From Clostridia bacterium (lineage in GTDB: Bacteria; Bacillota; Clostridia; Peptostreptococcales; Acidaminobacteraceae): 32,066 nucleotides of DNA. Location of the stretch: positions 1-32,066 of the forward strand of contig JAFGTX010000002.1 in the NCBI GenBank assembly GCA_016938815.1. Direction: 5' to 3'. Shown here one piece after another: positions 8,515 through 17,162 of this stretch. The notes beneath the pieces were generated by a model, which was not told the DNA's origin, ran no database searches, and saw only the letters and a program-made list of their open reading frames with translations. Within the stretch, counting starts at the first letter, position 1, and every line of letters starts with the position of its first letter. Position numbers and translations under genes: made by a program.

Positions 8515-9285
8515 ATGAATATTGAAACCATTCTTGATATAGCGCTAACACTAGGTACCGGCCTCATGGAAAATGGTGGCGAAACCTACCGCGCTGAGGA
8601 CACCATCGAACGCGTATGCCATGCCATGGGCTGTGAGAGCATCGAAGTTTTTGCAATCCCTACTGGCGTCATTTTAACCGTACGTTACAACAACATTCTT
8701 TATACCCGCTTACAACGGGTCCATAAATCTACAATCGATCTCCGAATCGTGACACGACTTAACGAGCTTTCCCGTCGCATCGTATCCGGCGAAATCGAAC
8801 ACGATGCCATCGAAGCGGAGGTTAAATTCATTTTGGCGAGTCCACCTTATGATGCACGCCTCCGTAGTGTATCTGCAGGTCTTTCCGGAGGCTTTTTTAC
8901 CCTGATGTTTCAGGGCAATCTATGGGAATTCACGTTTTCTTTCATCGTCAGTGCCGTCGTCAGTCTGATGTACTCTTACGGTATCCGTAGCGTTCAATCC
9001 GGCTTTATGAAAAACATCATCGGTGGTTTTGTCACAGCAGCCTTAGCCATCTTTTTGTCAGAAATAGTATCGCCAACACCGCTGACGACCTATGACCGAA
9101 TCATCATCGGCGCCATCATGCCACTGGTCCCTGGCCTCGCCATGACCAACGCCATCAGAGACTCGCTCTCTGGCGAACTGGTTGCCGGCGTCACCAAACT
9201 GGCAGAGACCTTAATCATCGCAACCGGTATCGCCATTGGTGTGGGTATTGCATTAAGTCTACGACTCAACATCTTAGGAGGTTAA
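8515..9285 (+). CDS. Threonine/serine exporter, ThrE N-terminal-type subunit
   Basis: About 256 residues. The soluble N-terminal part (MENGGETYRAEDTIERVC, then residues to ~120) is the ThrE/YjjP domain, followed by about five hydrophobic segments from residue ~125 to the end. LVPGLAMTNAIRDSLSGELVAG is the conserved loop of the family. The ThrE family exports threonine and serine; in many bacteria it is split into two genes, as here. The ATG at 8515 has AAAGGAG 5 bases upstream. An in-frame ATG at 8488 has no SD. The stop is followed at once by the second subunit. Confidence 0.9.
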   Translation: MNIETILDIALTLGTGLMENGGETYRAEDTIERVCHAMGCESIEVFAIPTGVILTVRYNNILYTRLQRVHKSTIDLRIVTRLNELSRRIVSGEIEHDAIEAEVKFILASPPYDARLRSVSAGLSGGFFTLMFQGNLWEFTFSFIVSAVVSLMYSYGIRSVQSGFMKNIIGGFVTAALAIFLSEIVSPTPLTTYDRIIIGAIMPLVPGLAMTNAIRDSLSGELVAGVTKLAETLIIATGIAIGVGIALSLRLNILGG

Positions 9286-9286
9286 T

Positions 9287-9739
9287 ATGAACTATCTTAC
9301 TCAATTTATATTTGCATACATCAGCACTGCCGGTTTTGCCGTTATCTTCAACGCACCGAGCCGTGCCATCTATAAAAGCGGCCTTGCCGGCGCCTTGGGC
9401 TGGCTCTGCTATATGCTGGCACTGGATGCACAGCTGGATAAAGCCATCGCCTCCTTTATCGGCGCCCTGATCGTCGGACTCATCAGTGAGTGGTATGCCA
9501 TCAAAACAAAACGTCCCGTGACGATTTACGTTATTCCGGGCATCATCCCCTTAGTTCCGGGTTTTGGACTCTACTACACCATCCTTTCCATCATTCAGAA
9601 CGACTATCCAAAGGCTGCACAGACCGGATTTGAAGCGACTTTCATCGCCATTGGTATCGCCCTTGGCCTTATACTTGCCTTGCAAGCCGGAAAAGGTCTT
9701 AGAACCAGCTATATTCATAGACAACATCTCAGTCGATAA
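9287..9739 (+). CDS. Threonine/serine exporter, ThrE C-terminal-type subunit (DUF3815)
   Basis: 150 residues with four or five membrane segments. Motifs typical of the YjjB/DUF3815 half of ThrE are visible: NAPSRAIYKSGLAGALGW, and IPGIIPLVPGFGLYYT with the two-proline repeat. The start is one base past the preceding stop, with AGGAGG in the end of that gene. The two proteins probably form one exporter. It is closed by a strong terminator. Confidence 0.9.
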   Translation: MNYLTQFIFAYISTAGFAVIFNAPSRAIYKSGLAGALGWLCYMLALDAQLDKAIASFIGALIVGLISEWYAIKTKRPVTIYVIPGIIPLVPGFGLYYTILSIIQNDYPKAAQTGFEATFIAIGIALGLILALQAGKGLRTSYIHRQHLSR

Positions 9740-9740
9740 A

Positions 9741-9786
9741 CATCAAAAAAGGCTATTTTATAATTTCTTATAAAATAGCCTTTTAT
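9741..9786. terminator. Bidirectional terminator between thrE pair and small CXXCH gene
   Basis: A perfect 13-bp stem, 9751-9763 (GGCTATTTTATAA) with 9768-9780, and a TTTC loop. It has AAAAAA on the left and TTTTA on the right, so it can stop transcription of the plus-strand exporter and, from the other side, of the minus-strand gene ending at 9820. Confidence 0.9.
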
Positions 9787-9819
9787 TCCGGATACGACTC
9801 TTCTGACGAACTCCTCATA

Positions 9820-9981
9820 TTAATGATCCATTGTCTTAATTCTGTATAGGTTTGCGTACTCGTAATCCACTTCTGCATGACATGTTTGACATAAACCAAA
9901 TCTATCTACTTTTTTCTCATCATGACATCTCTTACAAACTGCAACTGTTTTGAACTCATTATCTTGTACTGACTTTTTCAT
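9820..9981 (-). CDS. Small protein with two CXXCH motifs, probable zinc ribbon
   Basis: 53 residues starting MKKSVQDNEFKT. CKRCH and CQTCH are separated by 12 residues (C-x2-C-H...C-x2-C-H), then an acidic/aromatic tail DYEYANLYR. There is no signal peptide, so a zinc ribbon is far more likely than a c-type cytochrome. The ATG has AAGGAGG about 10 bases upstream; a longer frame to 10035 has no SD and runs through the promoter. A single-gene unit with its own promoter and terminator. I do not recognise a named family. Possible roles include nucleic-acid binding or redox sensing, both guesses. Confidence 0.75.
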   Translation of the reverse strand: MKKSVQDNEFKTVAVCKRCHDEKKVDRFGLCQTCHAEVDYEYANLYRIKTMDH

Positions 9982-10006
9982 ATTAAAATTCCTCCTTATG
10001 TAATGT

Positions 10007-10035
10007 ATAATATATAATTGTGCTTTTGTATACAA
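10007..10035 (-). promoter_or_regulatory. Promoter of the small CXXCH gene
   Basis: On the minus strand: TTGTAT (10035-10030), 17 bases, TATTAT (10012-10007). It lies about 25 bases upstream of the start codon. The rest of 10036-10156 is very A/T rich and holds nothing else that I can support. Confidence 0.6.
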
Positions 10036-10156
10036 TTATTCTTTATATGATAAGTATACTCTAGAAAATTGCAGAATACAATACTTTTTTTGCGAATTTT
10101 TTTTATTTTTGCAAGTATACAATTTCTTTATTGCAAAATCATAAACTATTTCCCTA

Positions 10157-10210
10157 ATAAAAAACGGTAGACTTAAGCGTATGTATAAATATACCTTAAA
10201 TTCTACCGTT
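10157..10210 (-). terminator. Terminator of the symporter/two-component operon
   Basis: The minus strand has AACGGTAGA / TCTACCGTT as outer stem, TTAAG / CTTAA inside, a loop of about 17 bases, then TTTTTTATT. It starts six bases after the symporter stop codon. Confidence 0.85.
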
Positions 10211-10215
10211 ATGCG

Positions 10216-11448
10216 CTATAATTCTTTTTTATTCTTAAGACACCAATGTTCTACTAAAAGTGCGGTGATGATATCCCCGCTGACATTAATGACAATGCGG
10301 ATGATTTCAATCCCCTTGTCCACACCCAGAATCAGAAAGATACCTTCCACAGGTATGCCTATGACGTAGAAGATGATACTCAAGGTCAAGATGCCGTCAT
10401 AAGGAATGTTGAAGCTGCCTTGGGCCAGCAAAAATGTCAATCCTATGATGCCGATCATCTCGGGCCATCCAAGGGTCACACCATAGAATTTAGCCATCAC
10501 GATCGCCGAAAAACATTGCATGATGGCAGTACCGTCCCGATTCATATTCTGACCCAGCCTCAGTACAAAATCTGCAATTTTCTCGTCCACGTTGAATTTG
10601 TTAACCACGGTCGAAATCGTCACCGGAAGAACCTCAGTACTGCTAGAAGTCTTGCTGATGACTTGTGCCAGAGGCTGTATCTTCTTAAGCATCTCTCTGA
10701 GCCCAACCGGTGTACCCAGCTTAATCAGTGCGCCGTACATCAAACCACCGAAGATTAGCAGCGCCACTGTCATGCCTACCGCATAAAAGATGGCTGCCGC
10801 AAAACTCTTGATGCCCACTAATCCAAATACCGTCATCACGTATATGAATACCGGTATATAGATTAAGCGAATGACCATATCCAGCACGTCAGACAACTTC
10901 CTTTGAGAGCGTTTAAAGAAAGCATCCAATTCCACTGAAAACAGTCGATTCGGACGTTTCGACATGTAGCCGATCAGCACCGATAAAACCAGTGCCCCCA
11001 TTACGATTTGAGGGGTAATAACATGACGCATGATTTCTGTACGGTGACCTAAATGCACCAATTCGAATCCCCTTGACATCAAACCGTTGGTATAACGCGT
11101 CACAACCGAAATATCCACCGGGGCATAGCGCTGAATCCATTGGCTGTACAGCGTGGAAAAGGTAATAGCAAAAACCGTTGTGGTTATAAAATTTCTAAGC
11201 GTATAGAAACCAATGGTGCTGTTTTCCAGGCCATGAATCAGCATTTTCGTCGCATTGATGGTCGCGAAGACGATCATCGGCAACATCAGCACTTGGATAA
11301 AGAAAACATAGAACTTATAGCCATAAATGCCGTAATCTATGAACTCCATGACCCGCACACTTTCATTGTTGCTGATACTGTATATAAATAATCCCGCAAT
11401 CGCGCCCAAAAGAAAGGCAAAGAATACCCGGGTTTTCAATTTTTCCAT
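10216..11448 (-). CDS. Dicarboxylate/amino acid:cation symporter (SDF family)
   Basis: 410 residues, multi-spanning membrane protein. The start is hydrophobic (FFAFLLGAIAGLFIYSI) and the C-terminal half has the SDF transport core: SSSTEVLPVTI (hairpin 1), GQNMNRDGTAIMQC (TM7, usual NMDGTA with insertion of Asn-Arg), FNIPYDGILTL (hairpin 2 region) and NVSGDIITALL (TM8, NxxGD). It imports acidic amino acids or C4-dicarboxylates with Na+ or H+. It lies directly downstream of a kinase/regulator pair of the GlnK/GlnL (YcbA/YcbB) type. In Bacillus such pairs control uptake of glutamine-type nutrients, so control of this gene by the pair is likely. Substrate undetermined. Confidence 0.9.
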   Translation of the reverse strand: MEKLKTRVFFAFLLGAIAGLFIYSISNNESVRVMEFIDYGIYGYKFYVFFIQVLMLPMIVFATINATKMLIHGLENSTIGFYTLRNFITTTVFAITFSTLYSQWIQRYAPVDISVVTRYTNGLMSRGFELVHLGHRTEIMRHVITPQIVMGALVLSVLIGYMSKRPNRLFSVELDAFFKRSQRKLSDVLDMVIRLIYIPVFIYVMTVFGLVGIKSFAAAIFYAVGMTVALLIFGGLMYGALIKLGTPVGLREMLKKIQPLAQVISKTSSSTEVLPVTISTVVNKFNVDEKIADFVLRLGQNMNRDGTAIMQCFSAIVMAKFYGVTLGWPEMIGIIGLTFLLAQGSFNIPYDGILTLSIIFYVIGIPVEGIFLILGVDKGIEIIRIVINVSGDIITALLVEHWCLKNKKEL

Positions 11449-11457
11449 AATATCTGC

Positions 11458-12345
11458 CTACCTCAATAAGTTGATAATCCCTTCCAGAAACAGCTTTGCG
11501 CTGATTTTGCCACGCGCATCGGCTTTGCCTCTGAGGTGATCCATTTCTGTTTTGACTTCCTTGAATTCGAAAATGGATGCCGAATATTTTTCAAAGCGAT
11601 AATTGCCAAAGTCTTCTATGCCCATCGTCGCCACATTGCTCAGTGCACTCTGCAATGTTCGGCGCACCCTTTGCTCGATGGCTTTGACGGAAGAAGACAC
11701 GTCGCCATTTTCCGTTTTATGTTGTTGGCTCAAACGCAAGTACAAGTCCTTCATATTATACTTATGAAGATTTTGACTGGAAGGGCCCCTGTCCTGAAGA
11801 ACCAATTCGACCATCTTAATAAGGTCTTCACAGCCTGCATCGCCCAATATCCCCAGTTCGGTAAAAATCGCAATGACATCCTCACGTACCTGTGGTTTCT
11901 TTTGAACAACCGCTTCCGCAGAATTTTGAGCAATATTCAAAGTATTGCCTATTTGCTCGATCACCTGCCTGTACTTTCTATTCTCCAAGGCCCTTTTGGT
12001 GACACTCACCACTTCAATCACATTGATGGGTTTATTGATATAGAAGTCGATACCATTTTGGTAGGCCTCGCTCACCATATCCGCAGAGTTGACCTGGGAA
12101 ACCATAATGAAATTGGTCGTTGACCCTTTGGCCCTCAGTTGCTTGATGATTTCAATACCGTCAATGGACGGCAAAAGCAAATCCACAAAAGCAATGTCTG
12201 GCGAAAGATTCATGATATCCTCTACCGCCTCTTCACCGGATTCCGATGCGCCAACAATCACACCCAAATCATTGTCGTCCACTATATTTGATAAAATCGT
12301 TCTTACACCAATATCATCATCCACTACATAAAACCTAGCACCCAT
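11458..12345 (-). CDS. Response regulator, receiver plus YcbB (GlnL-type) domain
   Basis: About 295 residues. Receiver domain in residues 1-120: acidic pocket D9/D10, phospho-acceptor Asp55 in FVDLLLPSIDG, Ser83 in MVSQVN and Lys105 in INKPIN. Residues ~165-290 match the YcbB/GlnL output domain (LGILGDAGCEDLIKMV, KYNMKDLYLRLS, AIEQRVRRTLQSALSNVA), which takes the place of a usual winged helix. The ATG at 12345 has GGGGGA 5 bases upstream, after the kinase stop; a frame to 12387 would overlap the kinase. It is probably phosphorylated by the adjacent kinase and activates the symporter gene. Confidence 0.88.
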   Translation of the reverse strand: MGARFYVVDDDIGVRTILSNIVDDNDLGVIVGASESGEEAVEDIMNLSPDIAFVDLLLPSIDGIEIIKQLRAKGSTTNFIMVSQVNSADMVSEAYQNGIDFYINKPINVIEVVSVTKRALENRKYRQVIEQIGNTLNIAQNSAEAVVQKKPQVREDVIAIFTELGILGDAGCEDLIKMVELVLQDRGPSSQNLHKYNMKDLYLRLSQQHKTENGDVSSSVKAIEQRVRRTLQSALSNVATMGIEDFGNYRFEKYSASIFEFKEVKTEMDHLRGKADARGKISAKLFLEGIINLLR

Positions 12346-12355
12346 AGTATTCCCC

Positions 12356-13663
12356 CTACAATTCAATGCGTTCACAAGGAATTTCAATCGTAAATTTCGT
12401 TCCCTTTTCCTGATTTGGATCTAAATAAATTTTGCCCCCAAAATGCTTCTCTACAATCTCCTTCACATGGGAAAGACCGATGCCTGTAGACATCTTACCG
12501 GTTTCCCTATTGAATTTCGTCGAAAAGCCCGGCAGAAAAATCGCCCCCATATCCTGTACCTTAATGCCTTTACCGTTATCGATAATTTCTACGAAAATAT
12601 GATTTTCCCTTTTAAAAAGAACCACATTGATATAACCTTCCTCATCGATGGCATCAATGGAATTGTTCACCAGATTGTTGATAATCGAAATCAATGGGAA
12701 GTATTCCAAGGTCATGAAGGCATAATGGACATCCGCAATGATGCTGATCCCTTTTTTCTGGGACAAAATGTAACGCCGCGTATTATCGACGACCATGGCA
12801 ATCAGGGTTTCAACCGCCATCGGCTGATTCGTTTCTTCTGCCGAGATCAGCCCTTCAATACCAAATACGACACGCTGATTGTCCTTCTTAATCTCGTGGA
12901 TATCCTTGGATAGGTTGAGCAGGCGATCCCTCAACTCCCCGCGATAGGGTTCCTCGATCGGCACATCATCCTGTTTCAACTCGTTGTAGATAGAATAAGC
13001 ACGGTTCATCGCCACTTCGATATCCCGCATGGTCTTATTTAAAAAGAAGACTTCCGATTTCATTCTCGCCGAACGCATGATAAATTCCTCATAGCGCTGT
13101 CGATTCTCCTCTCGCAAAACCAAGACATTGTAAAATCGTATGCCAGAAAAAAAGAGAAGGGTAATCAAGGCGCGAACCAAGCCGGTCACGAAAAGTCGCG
13201 TGAAAATGGCATTAAAGGATGTCGCAATGAATTCTTCACGGATGAAGACCTCGATGACGTTGGCCAGCATATCGGATAAGCCAACGAACATGACCAGCCG
13301 CACCGGACTGTCCATCAACTCCCTTATTTTAAGATAGAAAAATAAAACGCCAATGACAATATAGAAGATAGCTGCCGGTAGATGCCGATTGATGAGGATG
13401 TAATAGGCCTCATTGGTACTGATATAATCGGTGAATACCCGAAAGCAGAATACCGTCGTCGCCGTCACCATACTGGTCCTTAAAATCGGAATATCGTCAA
13501 ATTCCAAAAGGAGCAGGGTCAAGGCGACAATCGCCATACTCATCCTAAAACTCGAACCAAAGGGATTGATATAAACCTGTCCCATAAAGGTCGTCAACAG
13601 CGCTGTAAAGCATATCTTCTTCAGTTGCTCATTATTGTGCACAAAATCGCCCATAGCCATCAT
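12356..13663 (-). CDS. Sensor histidine kinase (GlnK/YcbA-like)
   Basis: 435 residues. Residues ~15-180 hold about six hydrophobic segments and no large extracellular domain. A coiled coil follows (185-250), the probable phospho-acceptor His256 (SKDIHEIKKD), and an HATPase domain: N box NNLVNNSIDAI (329-339), G1 DNGKGI (362-367), F box GFSTK, G2 STGIGLSHV (392-400). Its start overlaps the GH18 stop by 4 bases (ATGA), so translation is probably coupled. It pairs with the downstream response regulator. The ligand is probably the symporter substrate or a product of the hydrolase; this is inference. Confidence 0.9.
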   Translation of the reverse strand: MMAMGDFVHNNEQLKKICFTALLTTFMGQVYINPFGSSFRMSMAIVALTLLLLEFDDIPILRTSMVTATTVFCFRVFTDYISTNEAYYILINRHLPAAIFYIVIGVLFFYLKIRELMDSPVRLVMFVGLSDMLANVIEVFIREEFIATSFNAIFTRLFVTGLVRALITLLFFSGIRFYNVLVLREENRQRYEEFIMRSARMKSEVFFLNKTMRDIEVAMNRAYSIYNELKQDDVPIEEPYRGELRDRLLNLSKDIHEIKKDNQRVVFGIEGLISAEETNQPMAVETLIAMVVDNTRRYILSQKKGISIIADVHYAFMTLEYFPLISIINNLVNNSIDAIDEEGYINVVLFKRENHIFVEIIDNGKGIKVQDMGAIFLPGFSTKFNRETGKMSTGIGLSHVKEIVEKHFGGKIYLDPNQEKGTKFTIEIPCERIEL

Positions 13664-15297
13664 CTCGCATCATCTATTATTTCCCAAGTTTCTCCGTTCG
13701 CAAAAACTTTGCTCCAAAGGGCCGTTCCTGCCAAATCATAGTTTTTACTCATTTGAAGACGCTTCGTCAAACTTAAGGCGTCTTCTAGCCACAATTTATG
13801 GGTCACGCCATCCACTGAATAGGACAAGAAGTTTTGACCGCTTGACGCGTCATACACAACATCCTTGGCGTATTGTTCCTTAAGACCACTTGCCGTCTCC
13901 CAGCCCATGGACTTGGATTTAGCATTGCCACTCGATTGTATCGCCCAAGTTCGCATGTAAAGTGGCACCGCCAATACCAATTTTTCCTTTGGTATCAGCT
14001 TAAGTGACTCCGTAATCCCCTTTTCAACCCAATCCATAGAGGCAACCGGACCCGCTTTCTTGCTGGATGCCCAGTATTCGTCATAAGCCATAAGGCACAT
14101 GTAGTCCACTTGTTCAGCAAGCGCCGTTCGATCATAGACTTTGGACCACTGGTCACTCCCCCAAGGCACGGTTACATCGATGCTGGTTCTGAGGTTTTGA
14201 TACTGAAGCTGTTCTGTTGCCGCTTTGATATAGGCAACATAATCCGCTTTGTTCCCGATGTACATATTCTCGAAATCAAAATTCAAACCGTCCAAATCGT
14301 ATAAGGCGCTGTAAATCAGCAGTTGTGCAATAGACTGATCCGTATAGTTTTCCGATTCAAAAAGCGCTTTCGTCCATTCCGGCTTAAAGCTGTTGGAATA
14401 CAGACCCCACACTTTGTAGCCCTTTTCATGGGCTTTGACTACATAGTCATAACTCGCTTCATTAATGACGATGCCATCGACGTTCAAAGCGAACCAAGTC
14501 GGGCTTACCACATCCACAGGCAATGCCTCTTGTGGCCCGATATCGGACGTATTTTCGAAACTGCTGACCTGATGCCAAGTCAAAAAGAAGTTTTTTGGCA
14601 TGTTATTGTCAAGTCGTGGTGTATTTAAGGGCTGATCTGCAAAATAGTTCATCGTATCCTTGGTCGTCAAGGCGCCTTTTATATAGGCCATCTCACCCTC
14701 ATCCGTTACGACATAGCTGTAACCTTTCTTTTCACCAAGTACGACAAGCTGATTCACTGAATATTTGCCTAGACTCTTGAACCCAAGGTCACTCGATCCA
14801 TAGAGTTTAACCTTTTCCTTGCTGTATGTCGCCATCGGTAGCTGACGGTTCTCAAGGAGCCATGAATTATAGTGTTCAAAATTGCGCACTGTCAATCCAT
14901 AGAGCCGCGTCACAACCGATAGTTCCACATAGGGTTCCCCTTCGATGCGTTTGATTGGCAGATTCACCGTCTTGATGTTTTCTTGCACAAACTGTGTCAG
15001 TTTGGTCGTCTCCAAGCGGATATTCTTTCCTAAAAGCGGTATGTAGACCCGAGACTTGCTGCCCGATAGGTAAACCGTGGGATCAAGGGCCTCTTGCAAG
15101 GCTTGTACCGACAGCAAATAGCGCCCGTGGTTGTCTTTATAGATATGTTTGGCATCCATCGCCTGACCGTTGATGACCACTTGATCGTATAAAAAAGCGG
15201 TTTGCTGTTCCAGCAGCAATTCATGGTACATGTAGTAATAATAACCGCCGAAAGCCACTGCAACGAGAACAATCAGCGTTAAAAAAACATTCTTCAT
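13660..15297 (-). CDS. Membrane-anchored GH18 glycoside hydrolase (YaaH/SleL-like)
   Basis: 545 residues. Residues 4-24 form a signal anchor. Residues ~37-150 look like a copper-amine-oxidase-N/stalk-type domain (VINGQAMDAK, YVELSVVTRLYGL), then an SH3-like stretch around 160-210. The C-terminal GH18 barrel (~235-540) has the catalytic DGLNFDFE (residues 336-343), with Glu343 as acid/base, and YMCLMAYDEYW. YaaH-type GH18 enzymes cut N-acetylglucosaminyl bonds in peptidoglycan or cortex. It is expressed with ChrA-like transporters upstream and a two-component system downstream, an unusual context. SD AAGGAG 5 bases before the ATG. Confidence 0.9.
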   Translation of the reverse strand: MKNVFLTLIVLVAVAFGGYYYYMYHELLLEQQTAFLYDQVVINGQAMDAKHIYKDNHGRYLLSVQALQEALDPTVYLSGSKSRVYIPLLGKNIRLETTKLTQFVQENIKTVNLPIKRIEGEPYVELSVVTRLYGLTVRNFEHYNSWLLENRQLPMATYSKEKVKLYGSSDLGFKSLGKYSVNQLVVLGEKKGYSYVVTDEGEMAYIKGALTTKDTMNYFADQPLNTPRLDNNMPKNFFLTWHQVSSFENTSDIGPQEALPVDVVSPTWFALNVDGIVINEASYDYVVKAHEKGYKVWGLYSNSFKPEWTKALFESENYTDQSIAQLLIYSALYDLDGLNFDFENMYIGNKADYVAYIKAATEQLQYQNLRTSIDVTVPWGSDQWSKVYDRTALAEQVDYMCLMAYDEYWASSKKAGPVASMDWVEKGITESLKLIPKEKLVLAVPLYMRTWAIQSSGNAKSKSMGWETASGLKEQYAKDVVYDASSGQNFLSYSVDGVTHKLWLEDALSLTKRLQMSKNYDLAGTALWSKVFANGETWEIIDDAR

Positions 15298-15313
15298 CCT
15301 ATCTCCTTCTACT

Positions 15314-15835
15314 TTAGAACAAAATCAAACCAACACATCCTGCCACCGCAATGATTACGATAGGATGTATTTTGAACTTCACAATACCTACAAAAGAAAA
15401 TACAGCAATGGCCAATTCTTTATACGACGTTACCGTTGCAACGCCCACTGAAATACCTGCTGAAAAAATAAGCCCAAGCACCGCTGGTCTTAAACCCTTG
15501 AACATCAGTTTAACCTGAGGCAGGTGTTTGACTTTTTCAAACCGTTTGGAAATAAATAGGGCCAGCAAAAAAGCGGCACCGATGACCCCAATCGTACCCG
15601 AAAGCGCACCGACAAAACCGGCTACCTTGTAACCCACATAGGTGGAGGAATTGGTTGCAATCGGCCCCGGTGTCACTTGTGAAATGGCCAGAACATCAAT
15701 AAATTCATCGGCTGAAAGCCATTGATGTGCCCCGACGATTTCCCGCTGTATGAAGGGAATCATCACATAGCCGCCACCAAAACTAAAGGCACCAATTTTA
15801 AAAAACGTCAGGAATAATTCAAGAACTGTTTTCAT
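15314..15835 (-). CDS. Chromate transporter-family protein, second half of ChrA pair
   Basis: About 173 residues, five or six membrane segments. The N-terminus has FFKIGAFSFGGGYVMIPFI and the middle VTPGPIATNSSTYVGYKVAG, both typical of short (half-size) CHR proteins. The start overlaps the stop of the first half by one base (TAATG), with GGAGGG upstream. Short ChrA pairs work as an antiparallel heterodimer; the real substrate is often unknown and need not be chromate. Sixteen bases separate it from the GH18 gene. Confidence 0.92.
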   Translation of the reverse strand: MKTVLELFLTFFKIGAFSFGGGYVMIPFIQREIVGAHQWLSADEFIDVLAISQVTPGPIATNSSTYVGYKVAGFVGALSGTIGVIGAAFLLALFISKRFEKVKHLPQVKLMFKGLRPAVLGLIFSAGISVGVATVTSYKELAIAVFSFVGIVKFKIHPIVIIAVAGCVGLILF

Positions 15836-16368
15836 TAGACCCTCCATTTCGTATGCGGGTAGATGAAAATACCACTCAGGGCCGCAACGACAATCACGAT
15901 GATTGGACTCCACGACATGACTGCCACACATAATATGGCGAAAACGACCATGACAATACTGAATAAACTGGCATCAATACCTTTTTTCAGTTTAAATACC
16001 GCTGTAAAAATCAAAGCTGCCACTGCTGGCCTAACCCCTCTGAAAAAACTAAGTACCTTGGGTTCCTGATAAAAATTCGTCAGCAGTGAGGCAATCGTTA
16101 ATATAATTAAAAAGGATGGCAATACCGTTCCAAGACAGCAAACGGCTGCACCCCTCGTCTTTTTCAACCTATAGCCTACAAACGTTGCTGTATTCACCGC
16201 CAATGGTCCTGGTAGGGATTGGGCCATTACCAATACATCCAAAAATTCGTCCTCCGACATCCAGTCGTTCTTTTCTACAATTTCCTCTTCAATGAGCGGT
16301 ACCATAGCATAACCACCACCTAGAGTAAACATGCCTATTTTGAAGAAGATTTTAAATAATTTAAACAT
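15835..16368 (-). CDS. Chromate transporter-family protein, first half of ChrA pair
   Basis: About 177 residues, five or six membrane segments. FFKIGMFTLGGGYAMVPLI at the start and AQSLPGPLAVNTATFVGYR in the middle are the CHR signatures. The ATG at 16368 has AAGGAC upstream; an in-frame ATG at 16401 lacks an SD. It appears to be the first gene of a run that continues through the GH18, kinase, regulator and symporter genes, with no terminator seen between them. Confidence 0.92.
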   Translation of the reverse strand: MFKLFKIFFKIGMFTLGGGYAMVPLIEEEIVEKNDWMSEDEFLDVLVMAQSLPGPLAVNTATFVGYRLKKTRGAAVCCLGTVLPSFLIILTIASLLTNFYQEPKVLSFFRGVRPAVAALIFTAVFKLKKGIDASLFSIVMVVFAILCVAVMSWSPIIVIVVAALSGIFIYPHTKWRV

Positions 16369-16423
16369 AGCACTTGTCCTTATCTTTCTAATCTTTTGCA
16401 TTGATACAAAAATTTTAACATAA

Positions 16424-16447
16424 TTAAAGCCTCTTTAATAGAGGCTT
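16424..16447 (-). terminator. Terminator after the protein kinase gene
   Basis: AAGCCTCT / AGAGGCTT, an 8-bp perfect stem with a 5-base loop, then TAATT on the minus strand; the T tract is short. It lies 8 bases past the kinase stop codon. Confidence 0.7.
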
Positions 16448-16454
16448 GGGAAGT

Positions 16455-17162
16455 TTAAACAAGCAATTCCAAATCTTCTTTCAATTGCTGGACATTGCTG
16501 TAGCGATGTTTCGGTTTGATGGCTGTCGCCTTCTTGCAGATCAGTGCCAGCTCCATAGAATATATTTCCGGATTTTTTTCCATGCAACGCTTCAGTACGG
16601 CGCCAATCCCGTAAACATCACTCTGCCACCCGCTCATTTCAGGGTAGAGAAGATTTTCAGGCGCTGCATAGCCTACGGTGCCATAACGCTTGTCGCTCAT
16701 AGTGCTGACGCAGGTATCCATGAACATACCTGCCCCAAAATCTATGAGGGTTAAGTGATGCCGTTCATTGACCATGATGTTGTTAGGCGCAATATCACCA
16801 TGTACGATACCCCGTGGGTGGGTGTGCAGATAGGCAACCGCATCGCACAGCTGCTTCAGATATGCAATCAACTCCCATTCTTCCAATGGTCCCTCCTTGA
16901 TTCGATCTGACAAGGTAATCCCCTCAATCTTCATTGTCACCAGGTGTTCCAAATCCTCCAACATGAACACATCCACCAGTTGAGGAAGATGTTCGTGGGC
17001 CACGGCCTGTAGTATTTCCTTTTCCACCGTGGCGCCCACACCTTGGTACCTATGGGTTTTCACAGCGATTTCTCTTTTAGTGACAAGGTCACGTCCAAAG
17101 CGGACCTTGGATCGGTTTTCCTCACCTATCGCCGTCATCTCGTATCTGTTATTTATCTTCAC
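16455..17162 (-). CDS. Serine/threonine protein kinase (Hanks-type, soluble)
   Basis: About 235 residues forming one kinase domain with no membrane segment and no PASTA repeats. Lys35 in IAVKTHR, the catalytic loop HGDIAPNNIM (Asp123, Asn128; HGD in place of HRD), IDFGAG (Asp141) and YAAPE are intact, so it is probably active. I chose a GTG start at 17162, with AAGGAG 8 bases upstream; it overlaps the previous gene by 14 bases. An ATG at 17216 would overlap by 68 bases without an SD. It is last in the TadE-like operon, so it may phosphorylate a part of that apparatus. Confidence 0.87.
   Translation of the reverse strand: MKINNRYEMTAIGEENRSKVRFGRDLVTKREIAVKTHRYQGVGATVEKEILQAVAHEHLPQLVDVFMLEDLEHLVTMKIEGITLSDRIKEGPLEEWELIAYLKQLCDAVAYLHTHPRGIVHGDIAPNNIMVNERHHLTLIDFGAGMFMDTCVSTMSDKRYGTVGYAAPENLLYPEMSGWQSDVYGIGAVLKRCMEKNPEIYSMELALICKKATAIKPKHRYSNVQQLKEDLELLV

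Noticed and set aside
9820-9981. c-type cytochrome because of two CXXCH motifs
   Set aside because: No signal peptide or membrane anchor, and c-type haem is attached outside the cytoplasm.
11536-12123. Open frame of about 195 codons on the plus strand
   Set aside because: Antisense to the response regulator, which has complete conserved motifs; composition is a mirror of that gene.
15314-16368. The two ChrA genes as one frameshifted full-length gene
   Set aside because: Each half has its own SD, start, and FKIG..GGGY..P signature; split pairs are a known form of this family.
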